This document shows positions 47,047 through 55,012 of a DNA stretch of 64,000 nt, piece by piece. The notes under the pieces are model-generated. The model ran no database searches. It was not told where the DNA came from and saw only the letters and a program-made list of their open reading frames with translations. Every line of letters starts with the position of its first letter. The first letter of the stretch is position 1. A program made the translations under genes and the position numbers. The stretch is from NCBI RefSeq assembly GCF_022835675.1, contig NZ_BQUT01000005.1:248001-312000 (forward strand). Reading direction: 5' to 3'. The DNA is from Companilactobacillus sp. RD055328 (GTDB taxonomy: Bacteria; Bacillota; Bacilli; Lactobacillales; Lactobacillaceae).

Positions 47047-48626
47047 TATTGTTCTCCCGTTATTTCTAGCAAATAATTTTTAAGAGCATCACCAGAATAC
47101 TGCGAAATTTTCTGTGCAGAGTACGCACGTGCATCTTGCCAATACTTCAATTGGTTTAAGTAACGATTAAGTGCTTTTTTTAAACTTGCTATATCTTTGA
47201 TAACAATCCCATTTTTGTTCTCTTCAACAAATTCAGTTTTAACCATGTTAATTTGTGGAATTCCAGTACTAATTGCAGCTATCTGTGTGAATTGATCCGG
47301 TTGATGTGACAAATCAACAATGATTCGAGCTCTATTCAAACTCTTCATAAGCTCATCGTCAGTATTAATTATTTCATAAGCTATACCTTCAATAACTTCA
47401 GCAAGGAACTTCACATTCGAGTTGAATTTTAATAAGTAAAGCTGATCTACCGGATTTTCACTTGCCTTTAATTCCATAAATTGTTTAATTAGGTCAAGTG
47501 TATCTGGATAGAGTTGATTAATTATTTCATTAACAATACCTTTTAACTTATCTTCATCATCAAGATTACCTCGAAGAGTTAATCCAATCTTACGGTCTTC
47601 TTTCTCGTCACCAGTTTTTTTCATGTTTTTGAATATGTATTTTAATATCTCTAATATTGCATCATGCAAATCGCTATCAGACAAATTTCTAGCATCAAAA
47701 AAGATTACTTCTTCTTTCATCTCTTGACTCTTGCCAAACTCGAATCTCGTATCATAAGGACTTATTTTATGTATCGTATTTAAGTCCCCTACAATCTTAT
47801 TCAGCTGTTCATAATTCGAATCAGAATCAACCAAGGAACTCTTAATATCAGTGACAAACTCTTTTAACATTTTCTTTTTGTCTTTTGAAAAAGTAAATCT
47901 ATCAGCAAAAAAAGAAGCTGTTAATTGTTTTTTGAATTTAACATTCTTCATGTACATAAAATTATCATCAGTTATCGACATAACTATGGAATCATTATCA
48001 TCTAATTCACTTAGTTTCTTATTCAACATCTCGAATTCAATCTCATGCATATTCGAATATTCTAACTGTGACAAATATTGGTTAGTAGCTGAATTAACTT
48101 TCACAACATGACTGTCAGCAAACTCATGCAACACCCAATCCCCATCAAGATTGAAGTAGCTAGTATATAATAATTTTTCATCTTGAAATATTTCTCGTGA
48201 AGAGATGAATCCTCGATCATCATAGTGATCATGATAAATAGGTAGTCCATCTTTAAAATAAAGAGCACTTTGAACCTGACCACTTTGCTCTGTACGTATC
48301 TCAGCAATTGTTTGGTCATCACTTCTGGCCAAAATAACAAATGGAGTATAAATCAATCGGATATCATCATCAAAATCGAAATCATCTAATGTTACGGCTC
48401 TTTGTTGAACTTCGGTAATTCCTTGAAGCTCGTCAAATAAATTCCAATAATTACTCTCTAAGATTTCATAACGATGCAAGAAATATCTACAAAAAGGCAT
48501 GTAATTACTTACTAAGACTTGATACGCATCATCACTATGCATAAATGACTTAACTTGACCAATCAAGTCATCTGATGAAACGTTATTAATTGTCTTTTCA
48601 TGCCATGAAGGAATAAAAGTTATCAT
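47046..48626 (-). CDS. asp1: Accessory Sec system protein Asp1
   Basis: Asp1 has a GT-B-like fold without catalytic activity and, in complex with Asp2 and Asp3, recognises the glycosylated adhesin. The 526-aa protein begins MITFIPSWHEKTINN, as usual for Asp1 (FIPSW). The C-terminal part has RIIVDLSHQPDQFTQIAAISTGIPQINMV and a GIVIKDIASLKKALNRYL segment resembling the GT-B C-terminal domain. It is coupled to secY2 by an ATGA overlap and to asp2 by TAATG. Confidence 0.88.
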   Translation of the reverse strand: MITFIPSWHEKTINNVSSDDLIGQVKSFMHSDDAYQVLVSNYMPFCRYFLHRYEILESNYWNLFDELQGITEVQQRAVTLDDFDFDDDIRLIYTPFVILARSDDQTIAEIRTEQSGQVQSALYFKDGLPIYHDHYDDRGFISSREIFQDEKLLYTSYFNLDGDWVLHEFADSHVVKVNSATNQYLSQLEYSNMHEIEFEMLNKKLSELDDNDSIVMSITDDNFMYMKNVKFKKQLTASFFADRFTFSKDKKKMLKEFVTDIKSSLVDSDSNYEQLNKIVGDLNTIHKISPYDTRFEFGKSQEMKEEVIFFDARNLSDSDLHDAILEILKYIFKNMKKTGDEKEDRKIGLTLRGNLDDEDKLKGIVNEIINQLYPDTLDLIKQFMELKASENPVDQLYLLKFNSNVKFLAEVIEGIAYEIINTDDELMKSLNRARIIVDLSHQPDQFTQIAAISTGIPQINMVKTEFVEENKNGIVIKDIASLKKALNRYLNQLKYWQDARAYSAQKISQYSGDALKNYLLEITGEQ

Positions 48627-49879
48627 TTTTTGCTCCTTTTAATTTTGACTTCCGCAAACTCTGAGTAACTCCCACGTCCATATAATGAAACGAATTGAAT
48701 TAATATTTGTTGAATTAGAATTAACCACATACTCCACATTGTAATTAGAAATGCCCATTCTTGAATAGGCTGATAAACAACGCCCACTAACATTGGAACA
48801 CCCATTACTAAAACATTAAACAATGTACCTACAGTTGCCACGCGCATAACCTTGTCATGCAGATACTTCTCAGTATTCTTTCCAGGGTAGACATTTGGAA
48901 AATAATCGCCTGATTTTTTCATGTTCTCTGCTATTTCTTTGTTATCAATATTAACAAATGAGAATGCATAACTAAGTAGAATAACAACTAATATCAAAAA
49001 AATTATTCCTGGTAGGTTATCCTGACTCAAGTAATAATTTACTGTGCTAAGAATCTGAGAATCAGGATAATAAATACTTAATAAACTAATAGCATATTGA
49101 GGCAGTGCCACAATCGTAAAAGCATACATGAAAGGCATTCCACCAGCAGGGTTAACAGATATTGGAAGATATGATTCTGATTCATATTTGTTATTTAGCA
49201 TAATGTGTTTAACTGGCAGGCGTAACTGCCCGTTAATAAAAAATATCGTAAAGACTGAAAAAATTATTACACCAATAATTACGGCAATTAAGATTAAAAT
49301 CGTTTTGTAATCATCGAATTTTATAGTTGAAATTTCTGCTCGAATTCTCTGAATGAACCCACGAGACATCCCTGCCATAACAATGATAGTTGCCCCACCA
49401 AGTCCATAGTGCATATTCAAATTGCCTAGCCAAATTAATACGGCAACTCCAGATAATAGAATTATCATTAGCATTATTAATCTAGTTGTTGAGCCTTCAT
49501 TAAGATTACCCTGTAAAATCAAGCCTGCTGCTTGAATAGCACCAAAAAACATACTTGCAAAAAATTTCGCCATATAACTCTGTTTTTTTGTTAGATTATC
49601 AATTTTAGGAATCTTGATAGCTGTAAGTGCCCTCCACAAAATTAACGCCGACATCCACGGACCAATTCCGATTGAAAAAAGTGACATTCTATCTAATGAC
49701 ATCCCTGCCATCTGCAAAGAAAATGCCGCGTTAGGATTCTTAGTCAATAACGTCAACATTGGCTTAGCGTTAATTCCTGGAAGAGTTATATTACTTCCAA
49801 CAATATAAATAACTGTCACAAAAAGTGTGAACAGTATTTTTTTGTATGCTATTTTTTGATACATTTTCTTTAAATCCAT
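48623..49879 (-). CDS. secY2: Accessory translocase channel SecY2
   Basis: SecY2 is the dedicated membrane channel of the accessory Sec system. The 418-aa protein has about ten transmembrane helices and recognisable SecY landmarks: a first helix followed by VGSNITLPGINAK, FSIGIGPWMSALI, and PISVNPAGGMPFMYAF with the conserved NPAG loop. It is shorter than housekeeping SecY (about 430-440), and its loops between helices look less basic. Gene order (asp4-like, secY2, asp1, asp2, asp3) confirms the accessory role. Confidence 0.93.
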   Translation of the reverse strand: MDLKKMYQKIAYKKILFTLFVTVIYIVGSNITLPGINAKPMLTLLTKNPNAAFSLQMAGMSLDRMSLFSIGIGPWMSALILWRALTAIKIPKIDNLTKKQSYMAKFFASMFFGAIQAAGLILQGNLNEGSTTRLIMLMIILLSGVAVLIWLGNLNMHYGLGGATIIVMAGMSRGFIQRIRAEISTIKFDDYKTILILIAVIIGVIIFSVFTIFFINGQLRLPVKHIMLNNKYESESYLPISVNPAGGMPFMYAFTIVALPQYAISLLSIYYPDSQILSTVNYYLSQDNLPGIIFLILVVILLSYAFSFVNIDNKEIAENMKKSGDYFPNVYPGKNTEKYLHDKVMRVATVGTLFNVLVMGVPMLVGVVYQPIQEWAFLITMWSMWLILIQQILIQFVSLYGRGSYSEFAEVKIKRSKK

Positions 49880-49904
49880 AATTAACTAACTACTTTCATT
49901 CCAG

Positions 49905-50087
49905 TTATTTTGAAAAAATATTAATTAGAATTGTAATTAATCCAGCCGCAATTCCGGCGAATAATAAAACCGAAGTAATAATTGCTACGGCAGAATGCTT
50001 GGGCTTCTTGTTGATTAATTTTGTTTCTTCGTGAATCTTTTCAGTCTTTTGAGTTATTTTTTTTTCGATAGGATTTTTTTCTGTCAT
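49905..50087 (-). CDS. Small SecE-like membrane protein, Asp4 candidate
   Basis: This 60-aa protein has a highly charged, Lys/Glu-rich N-terminus (residues 1-32) and one C-terminal transmembrane helix (about 33-57, VAIITSVLLFAGIAAGLITIL), the layout of SecE and of the streptococcal Asp4. Its ATG overlaps the gtfB stop as ATGA with AAGGA eight bases away, so it is a real coupled gene. It lies directly before secY2, where a SecE partner would be expected. The family cannot be proved by reading; position and topology are the support. No Asp5 (SecG-like) gene is seen. Confidence 0.7.
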   Translation of the reverse strand: MTEKNPIEKKITQKTEKIHEETKLINKKPKHSAVAIITSVLLFAGIAAGLITILINIFSK

Positions 50088-51418
50088 GCTAATGTCCTTT
50101 TATACTCTGCTATTGTAGCTTGTCCGGCTGCTTGTCGTTGGTCTGACAAAGCTTGTTTATAATCAGCATAGTTTTTTGCGGCATTTTTTAATTTATCACT
50201 CAATAATGTTACTTGTTCGTGATTAATTATATTTTGTGGATCAATAAATGCCTTGTTATGAACTGTGTTATCAAATGCGAAAATCAATTTGTTATTATCA
50301 AATATTTGGCGAATAATATTCACCACTTCATTACCATGATTAATATCTAGATAGAATGAACACTGTCTAGATAAATCATTAATCTCTTCAATTGTAGTAT
50401 TAGGATGAAGTGTAATATTTTCATGTCTTTCAAAATCCATTAATTTACTAGACATTTCTGTTAATGCTGCAATATGGATTTGCCATCCTGGCAATTCCTG
50501 GACTAATTCACTCAAACCTTCAACTTGATCAGAGTTGGTCAAAACAAATATTGAGTTGTTCATATTGGTATTGTCATGATAATCATAGATGAAGCCAAGA
50601 TAACTTAAAATGTCTTGATTATCGGTTTGTTTTTGAAGTCTTACAAACTCATCATAACTCTGAACAATAATCTTCTTAGTTAGAGATTCCTCAGAATCAA
50701 TAATAGATCTCATATTACCAGGCATTTCTTGTGACTCTTCTTGCCAGAATAATACATGAGAAGTGTTTTCTGGTTCCTGATTAGCTTCTAGCTTATCAAC
50801 AATGAAGAATGGTATTGATAATGAATTATAATAAATACTATCGAGACTTAATTTTGCACAATCAAAATAAAAAATCACAAAATCAATATATGAATCAAAT
50901 ACATAGTTCTTACCTTGATACATAACCTGAATCGTATCAGTAATGTGATTGAATAATATAACTTCTTGTTGTTGTTTATTAAAATAACTAGTTAATGACA
51001 AATCACCATCACTATAAGTTTTCTTACCAAACAACTTACCAAACTTGTTATACATATCAACTTGACGGACACGTTCGATATCGTTGTACCATTTAACTTC
51101 TTTGATAATACGGTAATCATTGCCACGATTACTATATTCTATTTGTCCACGTTTTTTGTAACCTTCAAATATCTCACCACTTTGTGAGCTTCCCTTAATT
51201 TCCCAATAATTAGGAACAGCCACTTCATTGAAGAACTTAGGTTCTGAGGTTTCAGACTCATCATACATCCCTGTAAAAAATGCAACTGGTGATGTTGCTC
51301 CATCAAACAAGAAACCATCATCATTAAGAATTACTGTTTGATTATTGAATCCAGCAGTATTAAGTGAACGGATTAAGTCAGCAGCTTTAGCATCATATTT
51401 ATCGAATAAGTTAATCAT
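50084..51418 (-). CDS. gtfB: GtfB, partner of the SRRP O-GlcNAc transferase
   Basis: GtfB is the inactive partner that holds the adhesin for GtfA during the first glycosylation step. The 444-aa protein follows GtfA with an eight-base overlap and begins MINLFDKYDAKAADLIRSL, typical of GtfB. It contains the beta-meander substrate-binding part (about 60-190) and a GT-B C-terminal half with HENITLHPNTTIEEINDL and DINHGNEVVNIIRQIFDNN. It lacks the catalytic E-x7-E motif, as expected for the non-catalytic subunit. It precedes the Asp4 candidate. Confidence 0.9.
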   Translation of the reverse strand: MINLFDKYDAKAADLIRSLNTAGFNNQTVILNDDGFLFDGATSPVAFFTGMYDESETSEPKFFNEVAVPNYWEIKGSSQSGEIFEGYKKRGQIEYSNRGNDYRIIKEVKWYNDIERVRQVDMYNKFGKLFGKKTYSDGDLSLTSYFNKQQQEVILFNHITDTIQVMYQGKNYVFDSYIDFVIFYFDCAKLSLDSIYYNSLSIPFFIVDKLEANQEPENTSHVLFWQEESQEMPGNMRSIIDSEESLTKKIIVQSYDEFVRLQKQTDNQDILSYLGFIYDYHDNTNMNNSIFVLTNSDQVEGLSELVQELPGWQIHIAALTEMSSKLMDFERHENITLHPNTTIEEINDLSRQCSFYLDINHGNEVVNIIRQIFDNNKLIFAFDNTVHNKAFIDPQNIINHEQVTLLSDKLKNAAKNYADYKQALSDQRQAAGQATIAEYKRTLA

Positions 51419-52922
51419 TGACTTGCTCCTTTTCTAATTGTAACCACATCTCTTGAATTCTAGTTGTAAGAAATGGCTTGGCAATCTTATATGAATATTC
51501 ACCCATCTCAGCTAGCTTCTTATCATCTGACATTAACTCTACTAATGTCTCAGTGAAATCATTAACATTTCTAGGCGTATCATTCTTATGGTATTCAATC
51601 AAGAAACCATTCTTACCATTATCAATAAATGTTTGATTACCATATTTAACATCTAATCCAACCATTGGTAATCCAGAACCAACGGCTTCTAATAATGTTA
51701 ATCCAAAGCCCTCACTTGTGGAGCCAGATACATAGGCATCATATTGACAATAGATATCACTTAAATCGTGGTGACCTTTTAGATGGATATAATCACTAGC
51801 ATGGAATCTACCAATCATATCCTGTAACTTCTTTCTTTGAGAACCACGACCATAAATATCCAAGCTAATATCTGAAATACTTTCATGTGCTTTAGCAACA
51901 GCTTCAACAAGCCAATCGATGTGCTTCTCACTAGCTAGTCTTGAAGCTGTGATTAATGAATGACGAACACGATTATCACCAGGAGTTAATTCATCAATAC
52001 TTCCGACTGGAATAGCATAGATTTTGATATCGCCTTTGTGATATTTCTTGAATTGATCTTCAATAACTTGTTTTTGAATCTCCGTTGCAGTAATGAAGAA
52101 GTCGATACTACCAGCATTTTCAAGTTGGTATTCATAAAAATTATTCCAAAGAATTCGCTTATCGGTTGTAAGAGGTTCATTATAATGCTCAGCATGAACT
52201 ACTACTCCGACCTTCATTTTGCATTCATTCTTTGTCTTGATAATAGAAGGCCCATTATCAGTCGATCTATCCATAATCAAAATATCATCTTCAGTCATAT
52301 TTAATGATTTCAAGAAGTATTCAGCTAGAGCTTCTTTAGAATAAATAGTCCGATCTTTAAGGATATATAGACTTTGTGCACCATTCAATAGTTCATCATA
52401 AGCTCTTGAACCATCTTCATTGAAGAAGCGACGTTGATATAGATTATCTTTGTCCTTAACTGGCTTATAGTATTCAGAATAAGTTCTTACATAAGAATAG
52501 AAATCTTTTTGGACTAAATCATCATTAATAAAAGTTTCTACTAAATAAACTGTATTTTCACCACAATGGCGATCTACATGCGCTTTAAGTCGTAGCTTAC
52601 CACCATTGAAGTTATATTGTTTACCAAATGTTGTCGGATGAGTTGAGTCTAGCTTCTGCGTGAATGTTGCTTCTAAATCATCAATAGTATAAGTAGTTGG
52701 ACTAATCTTCACATCAGTGAAATATTGATACATCCAAATAATCTCATCATCTTCAAAACCGATATTTTTTGTCATTGGTTGAAGATTCTCTTCAAATAAA
52801 TCCGTAAAAATAAATTTGGCATGTTGATTGTTTTTTCTAAAAATATTGGCACGGTAGGCTTGAGCATATTCAACCCCACTACTTGCCCAGCCGATTCCAA
52901 TATTGAGATTATAAATCGTCAT
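51411..52922 (-). CDS. gtfA: GtfA, SRRP O-GlcNAc transferase
   Basis: GtfA transfers GlcNAc from UDP-GlcNAc to serines of the adhesin in the cytosol, in complex with GtfB. The 503-aa GT4-type protein begins MTIYNLNIGIGWASSGVEYAQ, the family's conserved start. An inserted beta-rich domain (about 60-200) follows. The C-terminal Rossmann half carries ITASRLASEKHIDWLVEAV, YGRGSQRKKL and the catalytic motif EGFGLTLLEAVGSGLPMVG (E-x7-E). Its overlap with gtfB ensures balanced synthesis. Confidence 0.93.
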   Translation of the reverse strand: MTIYNLNIGIGWASSGVEYAQAYRANIFRKNNQHAKFIFTDLFEENLQPMTKNIGFEDDEIIWMYQYFTDVKISPTTYTIDDLEATFTQKLDSTHPTTFGKQYNFNGGKLRLKAHVDRHCGENTVYLVETFINDDLVQKDFYSYVRTYSEYYKPVKDKDNLYQRRFFNEDGSRAYDELLNGAQSLYILKDRTIYSKEALAEYFLKSLNMTEDDILIMDRSTDNGPSIIKTKNECKMKVGVVVHAEHYNEPLTTDKRILWNNFYEYQLENAGSIDFFITATEIQKQVIEDQFKKYHKGDIKIYAIPVGSIDELTPGDNRVRHSLITASRLASEKHIDWLVEAVAKAHESISDISLDIYGRGSQRKKLQDMIGRFHASDYIHLKGHHDLSDIYCQYDAYVSGSTSEGFGLTLLEAVGSGLPMVGLDVKYGNQTFIDNGKNGFLIEYHKNDTPRNVNDFTETLVELMSDDKKLAEMGEYSYKIAKPFLTTRIQEMWLQLEKEQVND

Positions 52923-52933
52923 TTCAATTCCCC

Positions 52934-53959
52934 TTAGTGCTCTAGTAATATTTGTTCTTCAACTTCTAATAATAATTTTTTTGCAAAGAAACCACTTCTA
53001 ACGAGTGCCGAGACATTCTTTGTATTTTGAGCCATCACATTGTATTCATCATTAGTTATATTTTTTACATATTCAGCTACATCATCTAATGAATCAGCAA
53101 CATACCCTATTCCATATTTTTCAACAAATTTTTGCTTAGCTAGTCCCTTGTTAACAATAATCGGAATCCCCGCAGCTAAGTATGTGCTGAACTTATATGA
53201 AGCATTCATCGTTGAATATTCGCGTTCTGCTTGATTATCAATATCTTCACTCCACACCAAACCAAAGCCACCGTTATTCAGCTCATGAAGAAGTAATTCA
53301 TCTTCCATGTAGCCTTTGACATTCATATGTTCGGTACTTCTTACCGTAGTATCATCAGGTCCATTGGGACGACAATATACATTCAAGTCAATATCCTTAT
53401 CCCAGTTAATTGAGAATGGGAATCTTATGAAATTACCTATGAAATTAATCTCACGTTTAAAAGTAGGCAACTTGAAGTCATTAGTTCTTGTATAGTGATC
53501 CCAGATTCCTTGAACAATATATGGTGTAGTTAAGCCTTCTGATAATAATTTGTTACCCATCTTTTCTGAAGGAACAATGACTAAATCAGCCTTATCATAG
53601 GCTTCAATGAAGCGTGGCATCAAATAATAGTTGTTCTCAAACATCAAGGGAATCAAGTCTTGAATGAAAACAATTAACTTAATATTTAATTCCTTAATTC
53701 TATTAATAAGTGCTTCCTCAAACTCAAAATTATTCCAAGTAGGTGTTTGTAAAATAATTAAGTCATCTTTACTAACACGACCAAGTATTGTGTCAATTCT
53801 CGCTTTAAGTTCCGAATCAGAATCATTTAAGGTCCCATTAGTGGGAACTGGCAATTCAATATACCCTTGATCTTTAGCTATCTTAGTAAACATGAATTGA
53901 GCATTTCTAGCTGTACTAAAGAAACTATGACCATATAAATTAGTAATAAATTTTTTCAT
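52934..53959 (-). CDS. Gtf3-like glycosyltransferase, copy 2
   Basis: This 341-aa cytosolic protein belongs to the Gtf3/GtfC type (GT113-like) that adds the second sugar, usually glucose, to GlcNAc on SRRPs. Motifs: KKFITNLYGHSFFSTARNAQ, IVFIQDLIPLMFENNYYLM, LVIVPSEKMGNKL, NFIGNFIRFPFSI, GGFGLVWSEDID and YKFSTYLAAGIPII. It is closely similar along its whole length to the neighbouring copy 1, so the pair is a local duplication. It follows copy 1 by nine bases and precedes gtfA. Confidence 0.85.
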   Translation of the reverse strand: MKKFITNLYGHSFFSTARNAQFMFTKIAKDQGYIELPVPTNGTLNDSDSELKARIDTILGRVSKDDLIILQTPTWNNFEFEEALINRIKELNIKLIVFIQDLIPLMFENNYYLMPRFIEAYDKADLVIVPSEKMGNKLLSEGLTTPYIVQGIWDHYTRTNDFKLPTFKREINFIGNFIRFPFSINWDKDIDLNVYCRPNGPDDTTVRSTEHMNVKGYMEDELLLHELNNGGFGLVWSEDIDNQAEREYSTMNASYKFSTYLAAGIPIIVNKGLAKQKFVEKYGIGYVADSLDDVAEYVKNITNDEYNVMAQNTKNVSALVRSGFFAKKLLLEVEEQILLEH

Positions 53960-53968
53960 ATTTCACCT

Positions 53969-54991
53969 TTAATGTTTTAAGAGTAAGAATTCTTCAACTT
54001 CTAATAATAATTTTTTGGTAAAGAAACCATCTTTTATCAACCACGAAACATTATTTACATTCTTAATTAAGTCATCATATTCTGCTTCAGACATATTCTT
54101 TACATAATCAACTGCATCATCTAATGAACTAGCAATATAACCAATCTTATTTTTCTTAACAAATTCTTGTTTTGCTAAAAGTTCGTTAGCAATAATCGGA
54201 ATACCTGCGGCTAAGTACGCACTGAACTTAAATGATACATTCATCTTCGAATATTCACGTTCAGATCGATTCTCAATATTCTCACTCCATACTAAACCAA
54301 AGCCACCTTGATTTAATTCATGTAATAATAATTCATCACTTTTGAAACCTCTAACATGTAAGTAATCATGACTATAAACTATTCCATTAGGTCCTTTAGG
54401 CTGACTGAATACATCTAAGTCAATATCTTTATCCCAGTTAATCGTGAAGGGAAATCTATCAAAGTCACCCGCAAAATTAAGTTTTTTTTGAAAACTAGGT
54501 CTACTTAGTTGTACTAAACTAGTCGGATGGTCCCAAAGTTCTTGAATAATATAAGGTATATTCAATCCTTCGCTTACTAGCTTTTGCCCCATTTGTTCAG
54601 ATGGAACAATAATTAAATCCGCCTTATTATAGGCATCTAAGTAGCGTTGCATTAAATAATAGTTACTGTCAAACATTAACGGTACGAAGTCATGAACAAA
54701 GACTACCATCTTATCAACTCTTTGACGCAAGCGTTCAAGAAATACCTCATCAAAAGCTATCCCATTCCAAGAAGGCATCTGGGCAATCACTAAATTTTCA
54801 GGCCAAAGTGGTGTCAAAATGCCATCAATTTGGCTTCTTAATTCAGAATCTGAGTCTTCTGACGCACGAAGTGTTGGAATTGCTAACTCTAAATACCCTT
54901 CATCCTTAGCAATGTCAGTAACCATATGTTGAGCATACATTGCTGTACTAGCATTACCATGCCCATATAAATTGGTGATATATTTTTCCAT
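53969..54991 (-). CDS. Gtf3-like glycosyltransferase, copy 1
   Basis: This 340-aa paralogue of the downstream gene shares the N-terminal YITNLYGHGNASTAMYAQ, FVHDFVPLMFDSNYYLMQRY, LIIVPSEQMGQKL, GGFGLVWSENIE and FKFSAYLAAGIPIIANE. Both probably act after GtfA/GtfB to extend the glycan. Differences cluster in the middle, where Gtf3 binds the acceptor, so different sugars or linkages are possible. It is translated 21 bases after secA2. Confidence 0.85.
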   Translation of the reverse strand: MEKYITNLYGHGNASTAMYAQHMVTDIAKDEGYLELAIPTLRASEDSDSELRSQIDGILTPLWPENLVIAQMPSWNGIAFDEVFLERLRQRVDKMVVFVHDFVPLMFDSNYYLMQRYLDAYNKADLIIVPSEQMGQKLVSEGLNIPYIIQELWDHPTSLVQLSRPSFQKKLNFAGDFDRFPFTINWDKDIDLDVFSQPKGPNGIVYSHDYLHVRGFKSDELLLHELNQGGFGLVWSENIENRSEREYSKMNVSFKFSAYLAAGIPIIANELLAKQEFVKKNKIGYIASSLDDAVDYVKNMSEAEYDDLIKNVNNVSWLIKDGFFTKKLLLEVEEFLLLKH

Positions 54992-55012
54992 AACAATTTT
55001 ATTATTAATAGC

